From Dunaliella salina (taxonomy: Eukaryota; Chlorophyta; Chlorophyceae; Chlamydomonadales; Dunaliellaceae), in contig MU069590.1 in assembly GCA_002284615.2 (NCBI GenBank), positions 59,247 through 82,039 of the forward strand: a stretch of DNA of 22,793 bases. The letters run 5' to 3'. This document shows, piece after piece, positions 1 to 7,780 of the stretch. Within the stretch, counting starts at the first letter, position 1, and every line of letters starts with the position of its first letter. Under the pieces are notes generated by a model that saw nothing but the letters and a program-made list of their open reading frames with translations, was not told the origin of the DNA and made no database searches. Position numbers and translations under genes: made by a program.

Positions 1-134
1 CATAAAATGCTGGAAAGTCTTTGAGAAGATGTCTTTGATGCACAAAATGCTGGAAAAGTATTTGATTCATAAAATGCTGGAAAGTCTTTGAAAAGGTGTC
101 TTTGATGCACAAAATGCTGGAAAATCTTTGATTC
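1..134. repeat. 67-bp tandem repeat, two copies
   Basis: Two consecutive units of about 67 bp (1-67 and 68-134). Each contains the phrase AAAATGCTGGAAA twice, so the unit is itself an older duplication of a shorter motif with TCTTTGAT-like links. The array is cut by the left edge of the window, so its full length is unknown. There is no open frame across it. Confidence 0.85.
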
Positions 135-420
135 ACGTGCTGCATGCTGTTTTCTGAAATTCCTAATCAGTCTGTTTGTGGCTGCTTCAGGAACCACTGC
201 CGTCAGACTCCACCCAAGCTCCTGTTCCATCAACCTTGTCTGTTCTGAGGGTGCAGAGAATCTTGAACCCTGGCACTGATGGCTCAATGCTGCCCCTAAG
301 CATTTGTCCTAAGCAATGCTGCTCCTGAGCATTGCTCATGCCTTCTGTATCTATCTGAATCTTGACTGAGTGGCTCCTTTCGCGTAAACCTGTATCTATA
401 TGAATCATTTGTTCATAAAT

Positions 421-635
421 GCAATTTGCATGCTACTCTTAAACCCTGCGCTTGCTTATGCTGCTTTAATGCAATCTACATGCTACTCTTAAATAGGGTT
501 GGCTAGCCACCTAGGAGAGGCCCTATCCAAGTAGGCAGAGCCTCTTCTAGGCTCAAAGAGCCTATTTGAGATGTTGGTACACCCTATTTACCCATGGCTA
601 CTCTTAAACCTTGCGCTTGCTTATGCTGCTTTAAG
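421..635. repeat. 50-bp tandem repeat, second copy interrupted
   Basis: The unit at 421-470 contains GCTACTCTTAAACC followed by GCGCTTGCTTATGCTGCTTT. It restarts at 471, runs to 493, is broken by 100 bp of other sequence, and resumes at 594-635. The piece ATG(G)CTACTCTTAAA is present on both sides of the break (480-493 and 594-608), as expected if the intervening sequence inserted with a duplication of about 14 bp. Confidence 0.7.
494..593. mobile_element. 100-bp palindromic insert (MITE-like)
   Basis: The sequence between the two copies of the direct repeat starts near TAGGGTTGG and ends near ACACCCTATTTA. Including the flank, TAAATAGGGT (490-499) and ACCCTATTTA (581-590) form a perfect 10-bp inverted repeat. 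Inside is a perfect 7-bp hairpin with a 3-nt loop, TAGGCTC-AAA-GAGCCTA (548-564). It is too short to encode anything. A miniature inverted-repeat element is the simplest reading. The duplicated flank (about 14 bp) is longer than usual for a cut-and-paste element, so a rearranged tandem repeat remains possible. Confidence 0.45.
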
Positions 636-954
636 GCCCTCGCAAGCTTGTTACCAAGGGGAACATTCTGAATGCACTTGGCCTTCTTGGCTGGGGATGG
701 CATTCTTTTCTTTGCACCTCGCAGGAGTGCATGAGCGAGCGCAGGATGCAAGTGTACCAAAGTTGCAATGCAACCGCCAAGGACATCGCAATGCGTGAGC
801 TGAATAGCTCTGGGCTGACCTCCATTTTCTCCATGAAAGAGGTGAGGGACTCTGGTCTGAGAGTGAGGGAAGAATATGCAGTTTTGAACACAGCAAATTC
901 AAGCTGACTCTGTGGCTTTGATGCTGCATCCTGCCTTATTCTTTCTCTGTTGTA
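636..954. other. No recognised feature
   Basis: The short overlapping ORFs here show no recognisable domain and no supporting repeat structure. I see no RNA gene or mobile-element end. Confidence 0.5.
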
Positions 955-1602
955 TCAGAGGTGGACAACCCCCCCAACAAAAACAGGTGTATTCAAAATT
1001 ATCATTGCAGAGGTGTGCCACGACCCTGTACACTTTCACAAGTTTGACTTTTGAAATGCTGTCTTTCTGTAGAACTAGGGTGGAATTTTCAGAATTGTGA
1101 CACACCTGCCTAAGCAGCCACAGCGTGAACCTTAGTTTCTGCCACCAAATTTCCATTCTGGACCACTTATTGCACCAAATTGGATGATTCTTGGTGGTTT
1201 GGAGTCCTTGTCCTAAAATATCATTGCAAAAAAAATGGAGTGAAAAGACCCAGGTGGTTGGTGAGATCCAGAACTTCAGCCATTTCCCTTGAAAAAATTG
1301 CAGCAAAGGGGTACCAAAAAGGTCAATTTTGGACCTCTTTCTTTCTTATTTTTGAACGTGCAGGAAGTTACCATAACATACGGAGGTTGTAAATAGTTTT
1401 GGGAGAAAAAGATGGTTCCAGGGTGGAGCTGTGGCCTTTTTTGGGCAATCTGAGGCCTGGAAAGTGGTCTGGGGATTTCAGATTTGCATGAAAGTTTGAC
1501 GAAGACGACAATTCCAGAGTAATAAGGGTTGGCGTGGTTAGATTTGGGAAAGAGGTTGGGAAACATCATATCCAGTGATTTGGGGGAGTTGTCCACCTCT
1601 GA
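955..1602. mobile_element. Non-autonomous DNA transposon with TIRs, 648 bp
   Basis: Terminal inverted repeats: the left end reads TCAGAGGTGGACAAC then a C-run and CAA, and the reverse complement of the right end reads TCAGAGGTGGACAAC, TCCCCC, CAA. That is about 22 bp with few mismatches. The flanks allow two readings of the target duplication: 7 bp (TGTTGTA at 948-954 against TATTGTA at 1603-1609, one mismatch), or 3 bp (TTG) if the TIR is extended outward to TATCAGAGG. No transposase is visible inside. A stretch at about 1260-1395 is similar to 2025-2160 outside the element. The superfamily cannot be assigned from this. Confidence 0.7.
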
Positions 1603-1631
1603 TATTGTATACCATACTCACACGTACCCAA

Positions 1632-1871
1632 TCCGCACCCTTTACAAAAATTAGTTTTTCACGTCCGCATCACTTCCGCACCCCAGACAGAAATTATTAT
1701 TTTCATGTCCGCACGTTCCCGCAGTGCCAAAAGGGCCTCAGCCCACAGAATAACTTGTCTCATCACGTAAAATGATTTTATTTTCACTTATCCGCACATC
1801 CGCAGCACCTCAAATAATTATTTTTTACAGTTGCAATTTGTCCGCAGTGCCCAAAAAAATATTTTTGCGGA
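1632..1871. repeat. Cluster of TCCGCA motifs (diverged tandem array)
   Basis: TCCGCA occurs on the plus strand at 1632, 1664, 1675, 1708, 1791, 1799 and 1841, with CCCGCA at 1718 and the reverse complement TGCGGA at 1866. The motifs sit in similar surroundings: AT-rich ATTATTTT-like stretches before them and CAGTGCC-like phrases after some. This suggests a decayed tandem repeat of roughly 80 bp. A binding-site cluster is the alternative. No coding potential is seen. Confidence 0.55.
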
Positions 1872-2024
1872 ATGATGTAATTTTCCTACAGTACCTGATT
1901 GATTCTTCACATTTAGCCCCTACTTTCACCATAACTTTCCCACCCCAGGCCATTTGCAGCAATAAAGTGGTTTAATGGTTTGGGGGATTTGGGGCTGCTG
2001 TGGTTTTACATGAATGGAGAGGGA

Positions 2025-2160
2025 AAAAGTGGGTGATGAGATGTCGAGTTTCGGCCACGTTCCTTTACAGGTGAATAGTGCCCAAAAGGTCAAATTTTGA
2101 CATAAGCCCTCCGTTTTCCTGAATGTGCAGGGTGTCAAACCATATGGATACAGCAAAAAA
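2025..2160 (+). repeat. Diverged duplicate of the interior of the 955-1602 element
   Basis: In the same orientation as 1260-1395, this stretch has GGTGATGAGAT, then a CCAAAAGGTCAAATTTTG phrase, then GAATGTGCAGG and a CATATGGA-like phrase, all in the same order and spacing as the interior of the 955-1602 transposon. It is probably a remnant of a related element whose termini are no longer clear. The rest of 1876-2229 shows nothing else recognisable. Confidence 0.45.
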
Positions 2161-2229
2161 TGTACCTTGACAATTAAATTGACCTGTGGTCTTTTGATTT
2201 TCTGTCGTTTTCCAGTGGATGTAATCCTT

Positions 2230-2263
2230 TTTAATCTTTCTTCACAAAAAATGAAAGATTAAA
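2230..2263. repeat. Perfect 11-bp hairpin beside LINE A 3' end
   Basis: TTTAATCTTTC (2230-2240) and GAAAGATTAAA (2253-2263) are perfectly complementary, with a 12-nt loop. It lies just beyond the 3' end of the minus-strand LINE A remnant that begins near 2275. It could be part of an insertion target, a small inverted duplication, or chance in AT-rich sequence. Confidence 0.6.
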
Positions 2264-2274
2264 GAAATGAGCAG

Positions 2275-3175
2275 TTGACTTTCCTAGTCTAAGGCTGTGT
2301 ACACAAAGGGAAAATTCCCTTACGAACAAGCTATCAGGGTCCTCACAGGGCCTGGATAAAGGTATAGCCTAGAAAGCTTGCAATAGAGGTGATGAGGAGC
2401 TGCAGGGCTGTCCACCAGGCTCCTGGGCCATACTCGCCGCTGATCTACAACATACCAGAACCGCTTCCTTCAGGAACCCCCAAAAATGAAGAGCAAGTCA
2501 GGTGTCTAAGCTGTTCCTTGACCCCTGAATCGGCATAGCCATTCAATTTGGGTGACTCCACATTTTGTCTGGTTGGGCCTTGGTTAATAGAGAGTTTGGC
2601 GGTGTGGTCATTGTAAAGAGAGCCTACCGCACCGATTGAGATGGTGTACAGAGTCGACCTGATTTTCTCGTTTGGACTTCTGAGCTGCAGATTTCGAGTC
2701 TGGATAAAGTGTCAGCCCGCTGAGTTTTTGCAGTCTCCGAAGTGAGGAAGGGTTTGTTGTCAAACAAAAATTTGAATTGGGCGAAATGGATGTCCATGTC
2801 TTGAGGAGGGACCCATGTAGGATCAAGGAAGCCTTGTCAGGAAATAGCATACACATACAGCATCAGGGTTGCTTGGGTATTGACTAGAGGAGCCAGTACC
2901 GTGAGGAGGAACTTCACAGGGATGGTTTGAGTAATGTTTGTAGAGACGCTTGTATCCCTGATCCAGGAGGTTCTCATAACGGCAGGCATCGATTCCAAGA
3001 AGGAATGAGCCATACATGCTTAAACAAAGGGCCCATACACTGGAGCTCAAGCCCATGTGATGCCCATGGGTGTGCATCCCATTCATTGTTGGGTTTTGAC
3101 ATCTGAGGGCAACATCATTCCTCTGCTTGTTCTGTCACAAAGCAGGCACCTTACAGAGGGGGAAGAATCCACCTT
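2275..3175 (-). pseudogene. LINE A remnant: zinc knuckle to nuclease and 3' UTR
   Basis: On the minus strand this matches the 3' third of the plus-strand LINE A copy at 17301-19499. In order it has a decayed zinc-knuckle region (a CLLC pair at about 3140), then the phrase NGMHTHGHH (counterpart of SGMHTNRHH), LLDQG, an NPDAVCV stretch (nuclease PD position), DIHFAQFKFLFDNKPF (counterpart of DIHLIVLKFCPDTNPF), then TLYTISIGAVGSLYNDHT. Several frame changes separate these blocks. The 3' UTR (2285-2500) shares AAGGGA...AACAAGCTA and a GCTCCTGG...CCCCAAAAATGAAGAGCA region with the copy at 10537-11490. It is 5'-truncated, as is usual for LINE copies, and not functional. Confidence 0.7.
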
Positions 3176-3258
3176 GAATCCCCTGACATCTTTTTTGTGT
3201 GACAATCATCCCTGTGTGCTATTTCAACATGCTCACCTGTTGGTCAAGGGTGATGTTA

Positions 3259-3357
3259 GGATCATAAATGGGGAAAGAGGTGCCAGGAGGGGGATCATAA
3301 ATGAGGAAAGAGGTGCCAGGAGGGGGATCATAAATGAGGAAAGAGGTGCCAGGAGTG
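3259..3357. repeat. 33-bp tandem repeat, three copies
   Basis: Three almost identical 33-bp units (3259, 3292, 3325), each GGATCATAAATG then GGAAAGAGGTGCCAGGAG. Because 33 is a multiple of three, every open frame across it shows an 11-residue repeat (for example INEERGARRGI on the plus strand). The ORF at 3057-3395 exists mainly for this reason and has no other support as a gene. Confidence 0.9.
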
Positions 3358-4929
3358 TCTCAGATGTGACAGGTGCCCAAGTCACTCCTTTCTAGTGCAA
3401 TGAACTGCTAAGATCATTTTGTTTGGAGCTGTGCACGACAGTGCTTGTTGACCTGAAATCGGGGAGCGCTTGCAGAATGCTTTTTGCGGTCCTTTCAGGA
3501 GCATTGGCACTGCCTACCCAAGCGAACAAACGGTGCTGCCATGAATCAATGAGATTCAAGCAGCTGTGTCCTGCTGTGTTGCAGCCTTCTTGCTCATGCA
3601 CTGGCCAACATGATTTCAGCATTTGTGTGCTGCTGCACGCTCATGCACTTCCTACACTGCGTCGATCATGCATGAATATTCCAGACCTGTACATCTGACA
3701 TACCCTTATTTTGGTGCTTATGTCTTGATTCTTGCCTGACCTCGTGGCTTGGCATTTACCCTCTGGCTATCCAAGGTCATGACAGTGTGCAGGATTCATG
3801 GAGTGTTGCCTAATGGCCTGTATCTCCTTAGCAATGCTCATTGCTTTACAACAAATACCATGTGCGCATGCAGGGTCTGTGGGGCGTCGCCCAGCGGCTC
3901 TTCTCTATTGTCCAGCGCATCGTCATGCCCTTCAAGTTTTGGTAGACGACAAACTCTGGAGTTGTGCACTGAGTGTAGCTAAATCCAGGCACATGTGGCT
4001 ACAGAGCTGCACATCTGTACTCGGCTAGGATTCCCCACACACGGCTACGAGGGTGCACATCCAATCCACAGTGGCAGTCCATGGTGGTAGTGCACGGTGT
4101 GGTCGCTCCTTGCAAGCTGTGGCGGTGTTTGTGGTGCGTTTCAGGCACAAAATGTGGCATGCTCTGATGTGGACATGGGTGATGAAGCTGACAAGGTGCA
4201 CCCTGTTGCCAGCATGACAAGAAATGAAACAGAGAAGTCTGCATGGGCCAGGGCCCTGCGCTCTGAAAAGAAAAAGTTCTCTAACCAGCAACTTCACTGG
4301 GGCTCACCAAAGAGACATTAGCAATGCCTCAAACACTGGCTCCCACTTATAGCCTGCACCTAGAATTGTTGAATTATTTTGGCCGTTTGATTTAGCACAT
4401 GCATGTTAAGAAATGCCTTGTCCTGCTGCTCTGTGACAGTGAAGAAAACTAGATTTTTTAATGCTCCCATAGTGGCTACATGACTGCAGGTAGAGATGGA
4501 AAATTGCTGTATTTGCCTATAACAGCTTGAAGCATTGATTTTATGTAAATGGTTTATTTGTTTTGGCTTTGCTGTACTATAATGTACAGATGTCTGTGCC
4601 TGTGTTGTGAGCTTCCTTATGCCCAACACCGCCTCACCCAATTATGTTTGCTTGCCCTTCCGAGCTTCGGACGATGTTGATTTCACAGCAACACCTAGCT
4701 TTTCCCTTCTCTATTACGCATGTCAAAATCAGGGGTGAGCAGTTGCATTGATATTTTTATCATGAGTCCCACTTTCCTTGCCACTCTTCCTGGCTGCTCT
4801 GTTGCAATTGGTTCTTTGCGCCCATCTCTTCTATGCAGCGGTCCTTGTGGGGGACATCACTAAGTCCTGGGGCGAATGCAACAGAAAAATAAAGCCCCAA
4901 AAATCTAATTTCATGTCAATTGGCATGGT
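3358..4929. other. No recognised feature
   Basis: About 1.6 kb with only short scattered ORFs on both strands. I found no known domain, tRNA, LINE tail, TIR or tandem array. Confidence 0.5.
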
Positions 4930-5271
4930 ATGTCAGGTCAGAGGAAACTAACCTACCAGCCCTCAGACAGATATCACGCCAACATGGCAATGCCTGCCGA
5001 TAATCTTATACATTTCAGTCTTAGGAAAGGAAGTCATCGACCTCACATATCTGATGAAACCACCATGCCGGTGCAAACCACCGCCGCCGCCTGGAGTGAC
5101 CACCTGTCTGGCAAGGGTGTTGGCGTGCTCACTGTAGACAGACTCAAGACCCTGCTTGAAGCTTGTGAAGCATCCAAAAAGGCAATCAGGTACGCCACCA
5201 TCCAGCCTCCTGTCCAGGATACAATGACTGAAGTCGTAGGACTTCCATTGTTACGTTGCGAAAAGAACTAG
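4930..5271 (+). CDS. Unrecognised small ORF (113 aa)
   Basis: An uninterrupted frame of 113 codons from ATG. I do not recognise a domain. The protein is mixed polar with no membrane segment or signal peptide. The most ordered part is the second half, which includes VLTVDRLKTLLEACEASKKA, compatible with an amphipathic helix. The frame ends about 70 bp before a LINE A 3' UTR in the same orientation, so it may be a remnant of a mobile-element ORF, or chance. No similarity to other ORFs in the window is seen. Treat it as a weak candidate. Confidence 0.25.
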   Translation: MSGQRKLTYQPSDRYHANMAMPADNLIHFSLRKGSHRPHISDETTMPVQTTAAAWSDHLSGKGVGVLTVDRLKTLLEACEASKKAIRYATIQPPVQDTMTEVVGLPLLRCEKN

Positions 5272-5339
5272 CCAGGACATTGCATCCCTGGTATCTAATC
5301 ACAACATATATATCACTGTTACGTGACATTCCCCCCCAT

Positions 5340-5575
5340 CTAATTGATGAGGAGCATGGCGGGCAGCCCCCCAGATCCTCATTACCTCTGTTTCTGGCTC
5401 TCTTCTGGACTAGTTGTGCCTAGTGTAAGTTTAGAGGGCCAGAACCCTACTAGTTTTCAAAAGTTCATCTCTAGGCGACTGGTGAGGCTCACAGTTAGTA
5501 CCATTGCTGACTGTTGAGTTTTCCCTTCATGCACGCTGGATACTGTCCAGTGCAGACTTCTACTTTTCCTTTAGG
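5340..5575 (+). mobile_element. LINE A 3' UTR fragment
   Basis: This matches, in opposite orientation, the 3' UTR of the LINE A copy at 10537-11490: GGAGCATGGCGG, CCCCAGATCCTCATTA, CTCTGTTTCTGGCTCTC, GGCGACTGGTGAGGC-like and CTTCATGCACGC blocks in order, ending in a pyrimidine-rich CTACTTTTCCTTTAGG tail. About 50 bp of extra sequence sits in the middle. No coding part of the element is recognisable upstream, so the copy is strongly 5'-truncated. Confidence 0.65.
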
Positions 5576-5610
5576 GTCTTTTAGCAGGGGTTTGTCACGG
5601 GTGTGTGGAC

Positions 5611-5743
5611 CTTTCATCTGGCACAGATCACCCTTCGCAACAAGTTACAAAAAAAGAAGCATACCATCGGATTCCGGCTAGTTTAATTCCTACTATTTTG
5701 TTATTGTATAACTTGTTGCGAAGGGGATTTATGCCAGATCAAA
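5611..5743. repeat. Long inverted repeat, about 38-bp arms
   Basis: The left arm (5611-5648) reads CTTTCATCTGGCACAGATCA then CCCTTCGCAACAAGTTA. The right arm (5707-5743), read on the minus strand, gives CTTTGATCTGGCATAAATCC then CCTTCGCAACAAGTTA. About five mismatches in 38 positions; the loop is about 58 nt. RNA from this region would fold into a long hairpin. It lies just beyond the 3' tail of a LINE A fragment. It could be a foldback element or a small-RNA hairpin; no gene is visible in it. Confidence 0.75.
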
Positions 5744-6214
5744 GTTCCGCAGGAGATCTGAGAAGATCTCGAAATTCCGACCCCAAAATTTTTTATTCAG
5801 GTACATTTTTAAAAAGATGTTGCCATGAAGAAGATGTGAATAAAGCTAACGGGAAGTGCTCCTTGAGTGGAAACAGAGAGAAGCGCCCAGAGGCCTACCT
5901 AACCTCCTAGGCATTCTTGCCCACCCTAAACCAGCAAGACCACCGATTGACCTCATTTCTTTTGCAATGGTGTCTGCTTTATTACTGCTACACACCTGAG
6001 GGTACATCTGACAAAAAGGGGTGGAAAGTTCCCGTTTTTCACCACATTGCCCCTTTTTCCCCTTTTGGAGCACCCTAGCTCACACACCAAGCCGATTTTT
6101 TCACAACTTTTTTTGGCAGAGTGGTGCCTTTCTAACCACAGAACATGCCTGTGTTAAGAGTTTGGGGAATGGTTTGGTCAGAAGGGCTCAGAAAAATTTT
6201 TGAACGCTGGGCCT
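5744..6214. other. No recognised feature
   Basis: Short ORFs only. The stretch at about 6030-6200 is rich in T- and C-runs. A phrase GGCTCAGAAAAATT at 6187 also occurs at 13096 inside the 703-bp transposon, which hints at shared element sequence but is too short to prove it. Confidence 0.4.
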
Positions 6215-6330
6215 GTGACATCCCCCTGGTCTTCTAGTGAGGCCGCTGCTAGCATGCTGTTTGTTAGTTAGGGGACCTTCCCTTGATGCATGTGGCCACT
6301 GGCCTGCGTAAACTTGACTTTTCTTCTTAG
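6215..6330 (+). mobile_element. LINE A 3'-terminal fragment
   Basis: This matches the last 110 bp or so of LINE A (compare 19400-19499 and the minus-strand tail at 21056-21160): GGTCTTCTAGTGAGGCC, TTGTTAGTTAGGGGACC, GATGCATGTGGCC, GGCCTGCGTAAACTTG and a TTTTCTTCTTAG tail. A second LINE A piece, truncated at its 5' side, begins immediately afterwards in the same orientation. Confidence 0.7.
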
Positions 6331-6765
6331 ATGTCCTGAAAACAACGGCACGTGACTGACGTTCGTCTTCCATGACAATCCCTGAATCTTCCAGCCATTC
6401 CGCTAAGAACCCACTATCAACTACAAGGTGCTAGCAGCATCAAAGAGGTGGAAAAAGGAATTCCAATGCATCCTCCTTAACATCCATGAATGCTCGCACA
6501 GACGCCCTCAGGAAAGGGCGGCCTTCCCTCCTGCCAACAAGGAAANATGTCCACCTTTAATCAAGGATCAAAGAGAAATCACAATCGNATGTAGCTGCGC
6601 ATGGTTCAGGCGTTGAAAAACCAGGGTGCATTTGAGGTGCGGTGCTGTGCTGAGCGTGCAGCAAAGAAAGGGAGGATAGTCCGAGGATTCAAGAGGCTCG
6701 CAGTCAAGCATTAAGAGCCCCAGGAGCTCTGTTTCCGGCTCTCACCTGGCTATAGCAAACCCGGT
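6331..6765 (+). pseudogene. LINE A remnant: region before RNase H, plus UTR piece
   Basis: The frame at 6428-6616 (LAASKRWKKEFQCILLNIHE...CSHRRPQERAAFPPANKE) corresponds to LASNTWKQKFQSL...CSHKCFQEKAEFTPANFKK in the LINE A copy at 17549-17690. In that copy the next residues are the RNase H start (DWREITCTDGS); here REIT is followed by a shift and loss of TDGS. Two unresolved bases (6546, 6588) fall in this piece. After about 70 unmatched bases, 6700-6760 carries a LINE A 3' UTR block (CTCTGTTTCCGGCTCTC). It is decayed and internally deleted. Confidence 0.6.
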
Positions 6766-6775
6766 ATGCAGCCTA

Positions 6776-6940
6776 ATAAAGAGAGGAGAAAGAGAAAGAT
6801 GACACAGGCAGAGAAAGGTATCCCTGCATCAATTGAGGAAAGGGAGACACATTGGCTCAAAGAGCCGTGAGTTTCCCTCAACAGAAGACGAGAGGNAAGT
6901 TAATGTGGATCCGGCAGCTCTTGGCTCCAGGGCACCAGGG
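6776..6940 (-). mobile_element. LINE B 3' UTR fragment
   Basis: On the minus strand this matches the 3' UTRs of the LINE B copies at 11491-11690 and 21161-21300. Shared blocks, in plus orientation, are GGCAGAGAAAG, CATCAATTGAGGAAAGG-AGACACATTGGC, CAAAGAGCCGTGAG, AATGTGGATC and a GCTCTTGGCTCCAGG block, after an A/G-rich end (the element tail). It is opposite to the LINE A piece on its left. One unresolved base at 6896. Confidence 0.65.
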
Positions 6941-7098
6941 TGGTACGTCTGGTAGAGGTAATCATTCTCTTGAGCTGCTGCAATTTCTTCTTGAAAGACT
7001 GATTGTGCTCGCTACTCTTCAATGAGTGGTATCATTCAGTGAACAAATTTGCTGCAGGACACTCTACCCAAGGCAATGACAGCTGGCATTTGCGCAGA

Positions 7099-7216
7099 CA
7101 TATGCGCGCAGGAGCAAATGAAAAGACTGAGGCATATGCACAGAAGCCAAACAAAAGATTCAGGCACATGCGCAGGAGCAAAATGAAACCATGAAGCACA
7201 TGGCACAGAGATAGCA
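7099..7216. repeat. Diverged 32-34 bp tandem repeat
   Basis: Four starts of a CA(T/C)ATG-GCGCAGGAGC-like unit at 7099, 7133, 7165 and 7197. The middle of each unit is rich in AAATGAAA-like sequence. In one frame it reads as an 11-residue repeat of the AQEQNETMKHM kind, which could be left from a coiled-coil coding repeat. No intact gene contains it. It ends just before the tRNA-Phe gene. Confidence 0.5.
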
Positions 7217-7217
7217 T

Positions 7218-7289
7218 GCGGGCACTCGGGATCGAACCAAGGACCTCAAGATCTTCAGTCTTGCGCTCTCCCAGCTGAGCTATACCCGC
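7218..7289 (-). tRNA. tRNA-Phe (anticodon GAA)
   Basis: Minus-strand cloverleaf of 72 nt without CCA. Acceptor stem GCGGGTA/TGCCCGC has seven pairs, one of them G-T. D arm is GCTC-AGCTGGGA-GAGC. Anticodon stem CAAGA/TCTTG carries loop CTGAAGA, so the anticodon is GAA. T arm is CTTGG-TTCGATC-CCGAG. The internal promoter boxes A (TAGCTCAGCTGG) and B (GGTTCGATCCC) are intact. The acceptor is close to plant tRNA-Phe genes as I recall them. No T-run follows at once; the nearest TTTT on that strand is about 35 nt beyond the end. A copy of the 5' half lies upstream, so a tRNA-derived repeat is an alternative. Confidence 0.9.
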
Positions 7290-7340
7290 TATGTTCTGAC
7301 AACGAGGTCATTCTGCTACATATAGTACTGCATAGGTTCC

Positions 7341-7379
7341 CTTGCGCTCTTCCAGCTGAGCTATACCCGCTATACCCGC
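7341..7379 (-). pseudogene. tRNA-Phe 5'-half copy (tRNA pseudogene)
   Basis: The minus strand of 7341-7370 repeats the first 30 nt of the tRNA-Phe gene with one change (GGGAGAGC to GGAAGAGC). A third copy of just the first nine bases (GCGGGTATA) sits at 7371-7379. The 50 bp upstream of each copy also match (CATTCTGCTA...GTAATGCGTAGGTTCC at 7390-7430 against 7300-7340). This is therefore a tandem duplication of the tRNA 5' half with its 5' flank; the 3' half is lost. Confidence 0.8.
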
Positions 7380-7774
7380 CTGTTCAACTACCAAATTCAT
7401 TCTGCTATACATGGTAATGCGTAGGTTCCAACACATTTGCTTCCTCTGCAATGACAGAACCTTCCTTCCTGCCCTTGTAATGCAAGGACCTTCCTTCCAA
7501 AAGATATCCCCAGCTACATGGACAAGCCCCGAAGGCAAGTGGTCGAGCCGAGGGAACAACCTTCTTCCTCTTGTCTCAATTGGAAAATACTAATACATGA
7601 ATCCTGACCATATGGCGTGTGAGAGGTGTGTAACAGACAGACAAGTGGCTCTTAATGTCGGAGGTAAGGTTTTCAAAATCCAACGTTAGCATCAAAGCCT
7701 AGTAAAAAGGTCGGAACCGGGAGCACATGAACACGCACAAAAAAGCTTCAACCAGCAGGAAAAGTCCACTGCTC
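7380..7774. other. No gene seen; duplicated tRNA flank then unique DNA
   Basis: 7380-7430 is the duplicated 5' flank of the tRNA-Phe copy. At 7440-7500 the phrase GCAATGACAGAACCTTCCTTCC recurs in altered form as AATGCAAGGACCTTCCTTCC. The rest shows nothing recognisable. Confidence 0.5.
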
Positions 7775-7778
7775 AAAA
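7775..7778 (-). terminator. Pol III terminator of tRNA-Lys
   Basis: TTTT on the minus strand, two bases past the discriminator base of the tRNA-Lys gene; a second, six-base T-run lies at 7739-7744. Oligo-T immediately downstream is the usual RNA polymerase III stop. Confidence 0.7.
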
Positions 7779-7780
7779 CG

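Noticed and set aside
3259..3357. CRISPR-like array
   Set aside because: Repeats are directly adjacent with no spacers, and the window is clearly eukaryotic.
3057..3395. 112-codon ORF with an 11-residue repeat
   Set aside because: The open frame is a by-product of a 33-bp tandem repeat; there is no domain and no support on either side.
5611..5743. Rho-independent terminator
   Set aside because: The stem is long, the loop about 58 nt, there is no T-run after it, and the context is eukaryotic.
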